From Christensenella sp. UBA4379 (GTDB lineage: Bacteria; Bacillota; Clostridia; Christensenellales; Aristaeellaceae), in contig DGRV01000051.1 of the NCBI GenBank assembly GCA_002391225.1, positions 1-64,000 of the forward strand: a stretch of DNA of 64,000 bases, read 5' to 3'. This document shows positions 24,173-32,689 of the stretch, piece by piece (positions within the stretch are counted from its first letter, which is position 1; every line of letters starts with the position of its first letter). The notes under the pieces are model-generated. The model was not told the origin of the DNA. It was given only the letters and a program-made list of their open reading frames with translations, and did no database searches. Both the position numbers and the translations under genes were made by a program.

Positions 24173-25345
24173 TCAATCCGCTTCCCCGGCGCATACGGAC
24201 AGGATGATTTCCACCGCCTTTTTCAGGGTGTCCATCGGGATATTCAAGGCGGGCAGCAAGCGGACGCGGTCCTTGGCGGTCAGGCAGAGGACGCCGCGCT
24301 CCATGCACTTCTGCACCACCTGGGCGGCCGGGGCTGCTGTTTTGATGCCGATCATCAATCCGAGGCCGGATACGGCCTGAACGCCCTTTGCGCCTGTGAA
24401 CGTCTGGAACAAATACCGGCTCTTTTCCCGGACGGAGGCCAAGAGCGCATCATCCAGCCGGTTCAGCACGCTCAGTGCGGCGGCGCAGCAGACCGGATTT
24501 CCCCCGAAGGTGGAGCCGTGGTCTCCATACTTAAGTACGTTCTGCGTTTTTTCTCCAAAGAGCGTCGCTCCCAGGGGCAGACCGCCGGCCAGCCCCTTGG
24601 CGGTGGAAACGATATCCGGCTTCAGGCCGTACTCCATATAGGCGTACAAACTGCCAGACCTGCCGTTCCCCGTCTGCACCTCGTCGACGATCAGCAGGAT
24701 ATCGTTTTCCCGGCAGATCCGGCCCACCACTTCCGCGTATTCCCTGGACAGCGGCACGACGCCGCCCTCCCCCTGGACACATTCGATCATCACGGCAGCC
24801 AGATTTCCCTGGGCCGCGGCCGCTTCCAAAGCCGGAATATTCTCCGCTTCCAGATGGATAAAGCCAGGCGTCAGGGGCTGAAAGAGCTCATGGTAGTGAT
24901 CCTGACCGGTAGCGGCCAGGGTGGTGATCGTCCGCCCGTGGAAGCTGTTTTTCAGCGTAGCAATCGTAAAGCGCCCGGCCCCGTAGCGGTCCTCCGAATA
25001 TTTGCGCGCTGTTTTGATGGCGCACTCGTTGGCTTCCGCCCCGGAGTTGCCAAAGAAGACCTTCTTCATCCCCGTGCGCTCGCACAGCTGTTGGGCTAGC
25101 AGGGCGCAGGGCTCCGTATAGTACAGGTTCGACATGTGCTGAACCTTCCCGATCTGGGCGACGACCGCCTGCTGCCAGGCTTCATCCGCCACCCCGAAGG
25201 AAGTCACGGCGATACCGGACCCAAGGTCGATGTATTCTTTCCCGTTTTCGTCCCATACGACTGAGCCCTTGCCGGAGACGATCTCCACCGGAAAACGCTT
25301 GTAGGTACCGGCCACATAGGCCGTGTCCAATGCCTTGATATCCAT
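24173..25345 (-). CDS. argD: acetylornithine aminotransferase ArgD
   Basis: ArgD is a PLP enzyme that turns N-acetylglutamate semialdehyde into N-acetylornithine. The 390 residues have the class III aminotransferase landmarks: FFGNSGAEANECAIK, FHGRT, VIDEVQTGNGRSGSLYAY (written LLIVDEVQTG) and the PLP lysine in STAKGLAGGLPLGA. The ATG at 25345 was chosen over one at 25351 because GGAGG lies seven bases from the former and only one from the latter. It follows argB with the stop and site overlapping. Confidence 0.95.
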   Translation of the reverse strand: MDIKALDTAYVAGTYKRFPVEIVSGKGSVVWDENGKEYIDLGSGIAVTSFGVADEAWQQAVVAQIGKVQHMSNLYYTEPCALLAQQLCERTGMKKVFFGNSGAEANECAIKTARKYSEDRYGAGRFTIATLKNSFHGRTITTLAATGQDHYHELFQPLTPGFIHLEAENIPALEAAAAQGNLAAVMIECVQGEGGVVPLSREYAEVVGRICRENDILLIVDEVQTGNGRSGSLYAYMEYGLKPDIVSTAKGLAGGLPLGATLFGEKTQNVLKYGDHGSTFGGNPVCCAAALSVLNRLDDALLASVREKSRYLFQTFTGAKGVQAVSGLGLMIGIKTAAPAAQVVQKCMERGVLCLTAKDRVRLLPALNIPMDTLKKAVEIILSVCAGEAD

Positions 25346-25347
25346 GC

Positions 25348-26211
25348 TCATCCCTCCCTGATCCAGGTGCCGGCGCCCTCGTCGGTCAAAAGCTCCATCA
25401 AAATGGAGTGAGGCACCCGTCCATCCATGATGACGACGTTTTTGACGCCCTTCTGAATGGCCGTCACGCAGCAGTCCACCTTGGGGATCATCCCGCCGGA
25501 AATGATGCCCTGCTTGCGCAGCTCGCCCGCCTGAGCGAGGGTGACCTCGGGCAGAAGGGTCTTGGGATCGTCCTTATTCATGAGGATCCCGGCGATGTCG
25601 GTCATCAGGATCATCCTCTCGGCCTCCAGCGCCCCGGCGATATGGGCGGCGGCGGTATCCCCGTTGATGTTGTAGGCGTGGCCTTCCCGGTCGCAGCCGA
25701 CGGTGGAAATGACGGGGATGTAGCCGTTGTTCAGCAGGTCCCGGACCGGCTGGATGTGGATCTTCGTGATCTCGCCCACGTAACCCAGGCGCTTGTCCTT
25801 CTGACGGGCTTCGATGAGGCGGCCGTCCATTCCGGAAAGGCCCACCGCTTTGCCGCCCTTCATCTCGAGCAGGTTCACCAGCGTCTTATTGACCTTGCCT
25901 GCCAGCACCATCTGAACGATATCCATCGTCTCTTCGTCCGTCACCCGCAGGCCGTTCACAAACTCGGGCTTCTTCCCCAATTTGTCCATCAGGAAGGAGA
26001 TTTCCGGGCCGCCGCCGTGAATCAGCACCACCTTCACCCCGATCAGCCACAGCAGGGCGACGTCCTCCATCACCTGCTGCTTGAGCTGTTCGTTGGTCAT
26101 GGCGTTGCCGCCGTATTTGATCACGATAACTTTTCCCGTATACCTCTTGATATAGGGCAGCGCCTGGGTCAGCACTTCCGCCCGCTGAGCGTTGGTCAAA
26201 CTCAGATCCAT
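25348..26211 (-). CDS. argB: N-acetylglutamate kinase ArgB
   Basis: ArgB phosphorylates N-acetylglutamate and is the usual feedback target of arginine. The 287-residue protein has the amino-acid kinase fold: VIVIKYGGNAM, VVLIHGGGPEI, the acetylglutamate-binding NGLRVTDEETMDIVQMVL, and IISGGMIPKVD near the C terminus. The N-terminal stretch before the kinase core is of the arginine-sensitive length. The ATG at 26211 has AAGGAG seven bases upstream; an ATG at 26217 is too close to it. Confidence 0.96.
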   Translation of the reverse strand: MDLSLTNAQRAEVLTQALPYIKRYTGKVIVIKYGGNAMTNEQLKQQVMEDVALLWLIGVKVVLIHGGGPEISFLMDKLGKKPEFVNGLRVTDEETMDIVQMVLAGKVNKTLVNLLEMKGGKAVGLSGMDGRLIEARQKDKRLGYVGEITKIHIQPVRDLLNNGYIPVISTVGCDREGHAYNINGDTAAAHIAGALEAERMILMTDIAGILMNKDDPKTLLPEVTLAQAGELRKQGIISGGMIPKVDCCVTAIQKGVKNVVIMDGRVPHSILMELLTDEGAGTWIREG

Positions 26212-26233
26212 CGTCATTCTCCTTCACGCACGA

Positions 26234-27448
26234 TCAGGTCCGGTAATCCCCGTTGATCTTGACGTAGTCATAGGTCAGGTCACAGCCCCAGGCGGAAGCG
26301 TTTACCTGGCCGGCGTTCAGATTCACCAGGATATCGATTTCCTTTTCCAGGAGCACTTTCTTGGCCTCTTCCTCGGAAAACGGGATCCCGGCCCCGTTCT
26401 GACAGACATCCACCTGGCCCGCGGCGCTCTTGAAGCTCACGTCGATGCGGCCGACGTCCACATCTGCCCCGCTGTAGCCGATGGCGCACAGAACCCGGCC
26501 CCAGTTGGCGTCCGCCCCAAACATAGCCGCCTTCAAAAGACTGGAGCAGATGACGGATTTGGCCACCGTCCGGGCGGTCTTGAGATCCGAAGCACCGGAC
26601 ACCCTGCACTCCAGGAGCTTGGTCGCCCCTTCCCCGTCGCCCGCGATCATGCGGCACAGGCCCATGGTCACGGTGTTCAGGGCCTTCATGAAGGTTTCAA
26701 AGTCTTGTCCTTCTTTTTCGATCGTTTGGTTGCCCGCCATGCCGTTGGCCAGCACCACCACCATGTCGTTGGTAGAAGTATCCCCGTCCACGCTGACCAT
26801 GTTGAAGGTGCCCTGGATATCCCCGGAGAGGGCCTTCTGCAAAAGAGCGTGCGAAATGCTCGCGTCGGTCGTGATAAAAACCAGCATGGTCGCCATGTTG
26901 GGGTGGATCATCCCGCTGCCCTTGGCGATGCCGCCGATACGGCAGGTTTTCCCGTCCAGGGAAAACTCCACGGCCACTTCCTTCCGGACGGTATCCGTGG
27001 TCATGATTCCTTCGGCCGCCGCGTCGCAGCCATCTTCAGAAAGGCCCGCCGTCAGCGCGTCCATGCCGGCGGCGATCGGATCCAGGTTCAGCGGTTCCCC
27101 GATGACCCCGGTGGAGGCGACCACCACGTCCTCCGGAGCGATGTGAAGGGCGTCGGCGGTCAGAGCGCACATGGCCCGGGCAATCTCCACGCCGTTGGCG
27201 TTGCAGGTGTTGGCGTTGCCGCTGTTGCAGATCACCGCCTGCGCAATCCCGTTCTGCAGATTTTCTTTGGTCACCAGGAGTGGAGCGCCTTTGACCAGGT
27301 TGGTGGTATATACGGCGGCGCAGGAGGCGGGCTGAGCGCTTACGATCAGCGACAGGTCCTTCTTCGTCCTGCTCTTGCGGATCCCGCAGTGAATGCCGTT
27401 GGCTTTAAATCCTTTTGCGGCGCAGACGCCGCCGGAGATGATTTTCAT
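26234..27448 (-). CDS. argJ: bifunctional ornithine acetyltransferase/N-acetylglutamate synthase ArgJ
   Basis: ArgJ moves the acetyl group from N-acetylornithine to glutamate, making the pathway cyclic. The 404-residue protein has the self-cleavage site in KGSGMIHPNMATMLVFITTD, where the Thr after Ala is the nucleophile of the beta chain. Oxyanion residues appear in VASTGVIGEPL and the C terminus in AWGCDLTYDYVKING. No argA lies in the window, in keeping with the cyclic route. The ATG at 27448 has AGGAGG eight bases upstream. Confidence 0.96.
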   Translation of the reverse strand: MKIISGGVCAAKGFKANGIHCGIRKSRTKKDLSLIVSAQPASCAAVYTTNLVKGAPLLVTKENLQNGIAQAVICNSGNANTCNANGVEIARAMCALTADALHIAPEDVVVASTGVIGEPLNLDPIAAGMDALTAGLSEDGCDAAAEGIMTTDTVRKEVAVEFSLDGKTCRIGGIAKGSGMIHPNMATMLVFITTDASISHALLQKALSGDIQGTFNMVSVDGDTSTNDMVVVLANGMAGNQTIEKEGQDFETFMKALNTVTMGLCRMIAGDGEGATKLLECRVSGASDLKTARTVAKSVICSSLLKAAMFGADANWGRVLCAIGYSGADVDVGRIDVSFKSAAGQVDVCQNGAGIPFSEEEAKKVLLEKEIDILVNLNAGQVNASAWGCDLTYDYVKINGDYRT

Positions 27449-27451
27449 CTG

Positions 27452-28381
27452 TCAGTCCTCCTGTGTGATCAGTCCGGTGGTTTCGGGAACGCCCATCAGC
27501 AGGTTCAGGTTCTGAATCGCCGCGCCGCAGGCCCCTTTGCCCAGGTTGTCAAACCGGGCCGTGAGCAGCAGCCGCTCCTCGTTGCCCTCAACGGAAATCA
27601 CCAGATCGTCCCGTCCGGTCATTTTCCCGGCGGAGAGAAAGCCGTTTTCATCTGCCTCTTCATAGCGTACCAGACCGTTTTGATAATAGCCTCTGTACAG
27701 ATCGGCCAGCTCGTTTTTCCCGCAGCGGAGCTGGTCTGCATGGAGTGGCACCAGGACCTCCATGCCCGCGTAATAGGGAGCTACCACCGGGCAAAATACC
27801 GGGGGCTTTAATAGCCCGCATCGTTTGACCATTTCCGGCAGGTGCTTGTGCCGCTGAGAAAGGCCGTAGGCCCGCGGCGCGTCCAACAGCGCGTCCCGTG
27901 GGTCCCCTTCGTATTCCGCGATCATCTTCTTTCCGCCGCCGGAATAGCCGGTCAGGGAAAAGCAGCTGAGTTCTTCCTCCTCGGAGAGAACGCCCAGCTC
28001 CCGCAGCGGAGCGATCAGGGCGATGAAGCCGGTCGCGTGGCAGCCGGGATTGGCGATCCTTTTTGCCAGTCGGATCTCTTCCCGAAGGCCGCTGATTTCG
28101 GGAAAGCCGTATACCCAGCCTTCCTGGGTCCGATGGGCGGTGGAGGTGTCGATGATGGCCGTCTTTTCATTCTCGATCAGCCCGGCCGCTTCAATGGCGG
28201 CGTCGTCCGGCAGGCAGAAAAAAACGGTGTCCGCCCGGTTCATCATATCCCGGCGGGCGGCAGGGTCCTTCCGAAGCTCCTCCGGCAGGGTCATCAGCTC
28301 AATGTCCCGCCTTAAAGACAGGCGTTCCGTGATGCGGAGCCCCGTCGTCCCCGCCCGGCCGTCAATAAACACTTTCCACAT
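27452..28381 (-). CDS. argC: N-acetyl-gamma-glutamyl-phosphate reductase ArgC (short type)
   Basis: ArgC reduces N-acetylglutamyl phosphate to the semialdehyde with NADPH. The 309-residue length, with FIDGRAGTTGLRITERL at the start, marks the short type 2 group rather than the 340-residue form. The catalytic cysteine is in RIANPGCHATGFIAL, and the histidine region is near SLSQRHKHLPEMV. It is first in argCJBD, three bases before argJ, with GGGAGG upstream of the ATG. Confidence 0.95.
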   Translation of the reverse strand: MWKVFIDGRAGTTGLRITERLSLRRDIELMTLPEELRKDPAARRDMMNRADTVFFCLPDDAAIEAAGLIENEKTAIIDTSTAHRTQEGWVYGFPEISGLREEIRLAKRIANPGCHATGFIALIAPLRELGVLSEEEELSCFSLTGYSGGGKKMIAEYEGDPRDALLDAPRAYGLSQRHKHLPEMVKRCGLLKPPVFCPVVAPYYAGMEVLVPLHADQLRCGKNELADLYRGYYQNGLVRYEEADENGFLSAGKMTGRDDLVISVEGNEERLLLTARFDNLGKGACGAAIQNLNLLMGVPETTGLITQED

Positions 28382-28429
28382 AAAACCCGTCCTCCCGTCC
28401 TTCAGGCCCTGCCGGGCAGGAACTGAATA

Positions 28430-28443
28430 TGTATAATTATACG
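28430..28443. promoter_or_regulatory. ARG box 1, overlapping the argC -10
   Basis: TGTATAATTATACG matches the ArgR/AhrC half-site pattern TGNATWWWWATNCA at all but the last base. Its core GTATAATTATAC is a perfect palindrome. It covers the -10 of the argC promoter, the usual place for an arginine repressor. Confidence 0.75.
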
Positions 28444-28463
28444 TGTTAATATGAATTTGTCAA
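28436..28463 (-). promoter_or_regulatory. consensus promoter of argCJBD
   Basis: Perfect TTGACA (28458-28463), a 16-base spacer and perfect TATAAT (28436-28441) on the minus strand. Such a strong promoter fits one held down by a repressor. Confidence 0.85.
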
Positions 28464-28472
28464 GGTATAGTC

Positions 28473-28486
28473 TGTATTTTTATACA
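28473..28486. promoter_or_regulatory. ARG box 2, upstream of the argC -35
   Basis: TGTATTTTTATACA fits TGNATWWWWATNCA exactly, with arms TGTAT and ATACA. Its centre is 43 bases, about four helical turns, from that of box 1, so a hexamer could hold both. Confidence 0.75.
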
Positions 28487-28599
28487 TTTTTAATGCAGAT
28501 ATACAGATCAACCAATCCCCGCCCAGATTCTCCATCCGTCAAGGTGAGCCAGCAGAATCGTGCGCCTCGCGGGGCTTTAAAAAAACTTTTCGCAGATAC

Positions 28600-28630
28600 T
28601 TGACTTAGAGGTAACTTTAAGATTTATGAT
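28600..28630 (+). promoter_or_regulatory. MerR-type promoter of the MATE gene
   Basis: TTGACT (28600-28605), a 19-base spacer and TATGAT (28625-28630). The long spacer is the hallmark of MerR-activated promoters and contains the dyad CTTAGAGGTAACTTTAAG. Bases 28600-28621 are identical to the promoter before the aldo/keto reductase operon (minus strand, 33921-33900). A leader of about 135 bases with no other gene follows. Confidence 0.8.
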
Positions 28631-28772
28631 GTCCCGGGTTTCTCTGGCACGCTGTTTCCCGCTGCTGCCGGCAGGACGTTACCGCCAGCCCGGACTTGGC
28701 AGGGCAAACCTTTTGAATGTCTTGTGATTCTTCATTTTGTATTTAGACCATCTGAAATAAGAGGACATCCTC

Positions 28773-30131
28773 ATGAGACATACCACTACCATGAACATGA
28801 CGGAAGGAAGGCCACTGGTCCTGTTGACCGTCTTTGCGCTGCCGCTGCTCATCGGCAACGTGTTTCAGCAAGCCTATAACCTGGCCGACTCCATGATCGT
28901 CGGTCGGATGCTCGGGGCCAACGCCCTGGCGGCCGTCGGGGCGACGGGGTCAATTTCTTTCCTGTTTTTTTCCATTTTCAACGGCATCAGCGGCGGCTGC
29001 GGCATCGTGACCGCCCAGTATTTCGGAGCCAAGCAGGATCAGCAGGTGCGCTCCGCCATCGTCAATTCCGCCTATATTACCCTGGCCTCTTCCCTTTTGA
29101 CCGGCCTTGTTTCCTTCCTGATGGTGCCCACAGTGCTGACCTGGATGGGCACTCCCCCGGAGATCCTGCCGGACGCCATCACCTATATGCGGATGACGGC
29201 CGTTTCGGTACCGCTGATCGCCATTTACAATTACGCTTCCTCCATGCAGCGGGCCCTGGGCGACTCCCGCACGCCGCTGTATTTCCTGGTGGTTTCCTGC
29301 GTGCTCAACATCGGGCTGGACATCCTCTTTATTGGCACCTTCCGCATGGGCGTCTTCGGAGCGGCCTTTGCCACGATGCTTTCCCAGATGCTGGCGGGCT
29401 TCGGCTCTCTCTTATACGCTTACCGGACGAACCCCTATTTCCGCCTCAAACGCAGATACCTGACCCCGAACCCTGCCATCCTGAAAGATGCGCTCCAGCT
29501 GGGCCTTCCGCTGGCCCTTCAGTGGAGCCTGATCGCCATTTCTACTACGGCCCTGCAGACGGTGGTCAATTCCTTTGGTCCCACGGCCGTGGCGGCCTTT
29601 ACCGCCACCAACCGCCTGGACCAGTTGGTGCAGCAGCCCTACAACTCCATGAGCATGTCCCTGTCCACCTACTCCGGGCAGAACATGGGGGCAGGCAAAA
29701 CAGACCGGATTCGGATGGGCTTTAAGGACAGTTTGCTGGCCATGCTGGTGCTCGCCGCCTTCATGACGCTGATCATGCAGCTGTTCGGGGAAAACCTGGT
29801 CGGCCTGTTCGTCCACGAAAGGGAAGTTATTCAGATGGGCGGAAAGGCCCTCAAAATCACCAGCCTGTTTTACGCCTTCCTGGGAATCATCTATGTTACC
29901 CGGGGCGTGCTGAACGGCGTGGGCGACGCCCTGTTTTCCCTGATCAACGGGTTTGTGGAAATTGTCGGCCGCGTCGGCCTGCCGCTCTTGCTCCTCCGGT
30001 TGACAGATACCGGAGTCTGGACCATCTGGACCACCGCGGGCCTCACGTGGGCGCTGTCGGGCATTTTCTGCGTGGCCCGGTATATGTACTGGAAAAGAAA
30101 GATCAGACGCGCAGAAACCGCCCGTTCTTAA
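28773..30131 (+). CDS. MATE family efflux protein
   Basis: The 452-residue protein has 12 membrane helices in two similar halves and starts with the MATE pattern PLVLLTVFALPLLIGNVFQQAYNLADSMIVGRMLG. It resembles the DinF/NorM branch that exports organic cations or drugs using Na+ or H+. The ATG at 28773 follows GAGG. Its promoter carries the MerR operator shared with the oxidoreductase operon, so the exporter probably removes the compound, or product, that the regulator senses. Confidence 0.92.
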   Translation: MRHTTTMNMTEGRPLVLLTVFALPLLIGNVFQQAYNLADSMIVGRMLGANALAAVGATGSISFLFFSIFNGISGGCGIVTAQYFGAKQDQQVRSAIVNSAYITLASSLLTGLVSFLMVPTVLTWMGTPPEILPDAITYMRMTAVSVPLIAIYNYASSMQRALGDSRTPLYFLVVSCVLNIGLDILFIGTFRMGVFGAAFATMLSQMLAGFGSLLYAYRTNPYFRLKRRYLTPNPAILKDALQLGLPLALQWSLIAISTTALQTVVNSFGPTAVAAFTATNRLDQLVQQPYNSMSMSLSTYSGQNMGAGKTDRIRMGFKDSLLAMLVLAAFMTLIMQLFGENLVGLFVHEREVIQMGGKALKITSLFYAFLGIIYVTRGVLNGVGDALFSLINGFVEIVGRVGLPLLLLRLTDTGVWTIWTTAGLTWALSGIFCVARYMYWKRKIRRAETARS

Positions 30132-30146
30132 AACAGGCGGTTTCTG
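30112..30146. terminator. bidirectional terminator after the MATE gene
   Basis: CAGAAACCGCC (30112-30122) pairs with GGCGGTTTCTG (30136-30146). The left arm lies inside the last codons of the MATE gene and the stop is in the loop. AAAAA follows on plus, the equivalent of a T-run for the minus-strand SDR gene. Confidence 0.7.
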
Positions 30147-30171
30147 AAAAAGCTTCGTAATTTCCTTAAGC

Positions 30172-30888
30172 TTACCAGGAATAGGGTTTCCCTTCGTAGG
30201 TGATGAACACCGGTCCGTTTTTATCGTGCCGCCTGTCTTCAAACAGCAGGCGCAGGGTTTCCGCGTGCTCGTAAGGGTCCAGCGGCGCTTCATGGTTGTC
30301 CGGGTTCGTGCGGATCCAGCCGGGATGGACGCAGATAATATTGAAATTCGGGTCGTTCCTGAAATAATTGCGCATCGTCATGGTGAGCATGTTCAGGGCG
30401 GCCTTTTCTGTGCCGTAATCCAGGTAGAAGGTCCGGTAGCATTTGCCGATGCTGCCCGCTTCGGAGGAAATGTTCACAACCAGCGCGCCCATCTTACTCT
30501 TTTTAAGCAGGGGCAGGAAGGCCTTCAGCACACGGATCGGGCCGACCGCTCCCACATTGACCGCCGGGGCGATCAGGTCCAGATCGAAATCCGGCAGTTC
30601 CTTCATCGTGTCCGCCGAGGCGGTGGTCGCGTTGTTGATGATCAGGTCAACGGCGTCCGTCCAGCGGGCCGCTTCCTGGGCGGCCTGGTTGACCGAGGCC
30701 GTGGAAGCGATGTCCATGGTCAGGACGTACAGCCGGTCCGGATATTCCAGCTGTAGTTTTTCCAGCGCCTCCGAAGGACGGCGGATGCTGGCAAGCACCC
30801 GGTCCCCATGCTCGAGATAGCGCTTCACCAGGTTAAACCCCAGCGCGTAGGGCCGGCGCGTGCCGGTAATCAATACGGTCTGCGGCAT
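30172..30888 (-). CDS. short-chain dehydrogenase/reductase
   Basis: The 238-residue protein is a classical SDR: the nucleotide loop TVLITGTRRPYALGFNLV, DIAST near 60, NNATTAS (NNAG-like) near 87, and a catalytic Ser in NISSEAGS with YGTEKAAL (YxxxK). The cofactor loop TGTRRPYALG is a variant of TGxxxGIG with a proline-tyrosine insert. It is the last gene of the MerR-controlled operon, 39 bases after the FMN enzyme. Substrate unknown. Confidence 0.88.
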   Translation of the reverse strand: MPQTVLITGTRRPYALGFNLVKRYLEHGDRVLASIRRPSEALEKLQLEYPDRLYVLTMDIASTASVNQAAQEAARWTDAVDLIINNATTASADTMKELPDFDLDLIAPAVNVGAVGPIRVLKAFLPLLKKSKMGALVVNISSEAGSIGKCYRTFYLDYGTEKAALNMLTMTMRNYFRNDPNFNIICVHPGWIRTNPDNHEAPLDPYEHAETLRLLFEDRRHDKNGPVFITYEGKPYSW

Positions 30889-30927
30889 AAAGCCCCTCCT
30901 TGATGTATGTTGAAAAGTTAATACACT

Positions 30928-31818
30928 TTACCAGCTGACCGGGTGCAGGACGGACGGATCGATGTGACGAACGTCCGGCGAACCGGTGCGGACCATCATG
31001 GTCTTGAGCTCGTCCGTCATACTTTGGATCACCTGGGCGGCGGCTTCCGGGCCGCCGTTGGCGAGCGGCTCCATCAGCGGACGGCCGACCGATACGGCGC
31101 TTGCCCCCAGGGCCAGGGCCTTGAAGGCGTCGAAGCCGTCCAGGATCCCGCCGTCGACGATGATGATGAAGTCATCCCCCATCGCCTTTCGGATCTCCCG
31201 GGCCTGCATGGCGGGCGGGGTGGCCCAGCGCATCAGGCCGTTGTGGTGGCTCAGGATTACCCCGGCGCAGCCAATGTCCCGGCAGACCTGGGCGTCGTGG
31301 ACGCTGAGCGCTCCCTTGACCAGGAAGGGCAGCTTCGTCGCCCCAACATAGTGCATGAGCTCCGCCAGCGTCGGCAGCTTCAGCGGCATCCCCAGGACGA
31401 CGGAATCCCGGTCGTCGGCTGCGTTGACAGCGTGCTCCACGTCCATCCCCACGGCGACGGCCCCGTTCTGTTCCGCGCAGAGCAGGCGGCTCAGGACGGC
31501 TTCCTCATCCGCGTAGGGCTTGACGATCTTGATGACCTTGGCCCCGGTTTTCAGTACCGCCTCCAGCTCCCCGCAGTCGCCCATGCCGATGCAGCAGGCG
31601 GCGTTGGCCAGCTTCGCGGCTTTTGCCAGGGCAGGCATGCCCGGCTTTAAATGGCTGAGGGCGGCGGTCATGATCGGCGTGTCGAAGACCTGGCCGAACA
31701 GCTCTGTTTGGGCGGTCGGATGAACGGCGCCCACGATGCGGCCTTCCACCAGCAGATGGTCCAGATACCGGCGGTTGATGGCCTCGGAATCGCCGGAGAG
31801 CGGACAGTTGTTGGACAT
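30928..31818 (-). CDS. FMN-dependent alpha-hydroxyacid dehydrogenase-like protein
   Basis: The 296 residues form the TIM barrel of the lactate oxidase/glycolate oxidase family but begin later than usual. The N-terminal cap is missing and the total is about 60 residues short. FMN and substrate residues are visible: FLVKGAL, the catalytic His in GVILSHHNG (SNHGG variant), DGGILDGFDAFKALALGA and VGRPL. An N-terminal CPLSGD patch holds the only early cysteine. It may oxidise or isomerise a hydroxyacid. It lies between an SDR and an isomerase-like gene. Confidence 0.82.
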   Translation of the reverse strand: MSNNCPLSGDSEAINRRYLDHLLVEGRIVGAVHPTAQTELFGQVFDTPIMTAALSHLKPGMPALAKAAKLANAACCIGMGDCGELEAVLKTGAKVIKIVKPYADEEAVLSRLLCAEQNGAVAVGMDVEHAVNAADDRDSVVLGMPLKLPTLAELMHYVGATKLPFLVKGALSVHDAQVCRDIGCAGVILSHHNGLMRWATPPAMQAREIRKAMGDDFIIIVDGGILDGFDAFKALALGASAVSVGRPLMEPLANGGPEAAAQVIQSMTDELKTMMVRTGSPDVRHIDPSVLHPVSW

Positions 31819-31833
31819 GGGTTCTTTCCTCCT

Positions 31834-32676
31834 TCAGTCGGCGATGCCGGCCAGGCGGGCCTGGTCCGCCAGATGGATATAAGCCTTTTCGTATTCGGAA
31901 AAGGTCTGCATATGCTCCAAAAGCACCGGCGCATCGGCAGGCAGATAGCGGTCCATGATGGTCAGGATGTTCTGGAAGTTCAGATCCCCTTCTCCCGGAT
32001 CGCACTCCTCCAGCATCGTGGTCAGCCTGGTCAAATTCATCCGGCTGTCCTTGATGTGGGTGCTTTTGATGTACGGGGCGAGGGTGCGGAAGCACTCCTC
32101 CACAAAGCCCTCCGCGTAGAGATACCGCCTGGGGCAGTTGATCATGTTCACAAAGTCCATGTGGGCCCCAAACTGCGCCCGGTCCACGTCCCGGATCAAT
32201 TGGAGATAGGCCTCCGGACTGTCCGGCACCATCCAGGGCATGGGCTCCAGGCAGTAAAAGGCCCGCTTGGGCTGCACGCTGTCGATGATGTCCCGGACGC
32301 TTCGGATGATTTCCTCATAGGTTTCTTTCGTAAAATTGCTTTTGTCCGCGGCGTCCCAGCCGACGCTGCTCCTGGTGCCGGCGATATTGACGCAGCAGGG
32401 AATCCCCCATTCGTCCGCCAGGGCCAGCTGGCCCTTGGCGTATTCCAGGGCGGCTGCCGCTTTGGCAGGATCGGGATCAAAGAGGTTTTTCCATACGCCC
32501 GCTTCCGCGATGACGGCTCCCTGGCGCTTTGCGGCTTCGCAGTATGCTTTGATCGTCTCCCGCGGGGTGCGGCAGTCAAAAGGCGCGGTGACGGCTTTAA
32601 AATGAGAAGCGGCCAGCAGCTTTTCCCATTCCTCCGGGCTCTGATAAGGCCCGGCCACAGTTCCGCCCAGCAGCAT
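31834..32676 (-). CDS. sugar phosphate isomerase/epimerase-like TIM-barrel protein
   Basis: The 280-residue protein belongs to the AP endonuclease 2/xylose isomerase-like superfamily. Metal-binding positions occur in AFYCLEPMPW (Glu), GAHMDFVNMINCP (Asp), STHIKDSRM (His) and LLEHM (Glu). Such proteins isomerise or dehydrate sugar acids and inositols, but the substrate cannot be fixed. It follows the aldo/keto reductase gene by 13 bases, with GGGGGAAGG before the ATG. Confidence 0.85.
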   Translation of the reverse strand: MLLGGTVAGPYQSPEEWEKLLAASHFKAVTAPFDCRTPRETIKAYCEAAKRQGAVIAEAGVWKNLFDPDPAKAAAALEYAKGQLALADEWGIPCCVNIAGTRSSVGWDAADKSNFTKETYEEIIRSVRDIIDSVQPKRAFYCLEPMPWMVPDSPEAYLQLIRDVDRAQFGAHMDFVNMINCPRRYLYAEGFVEECFRTLAPYIKSTHIKDSRMNLTRLTTMLEECDPGEGDLNFQNILTIMDRYLPADAPVLLEHMQTFSEYEKAYIHLADQARLAGIAD

Positions 32677-32689
32677 CGTCCTTCCCCCT

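Noticed and set aside
26192..27811. Open frame of about 539 codons on the plus strand
   Set aside because: Opposite argB, argJ and argC, which are certain genes.
28490..28772. Riboswitch or T-box before argC or the MATE gene
   Set aside because: The argC leader is only about 50 bases. The MATE leader is longer, but I see no specifier loop, T-box motif or known aptamer core; bases 28631-28772 show nothing else.
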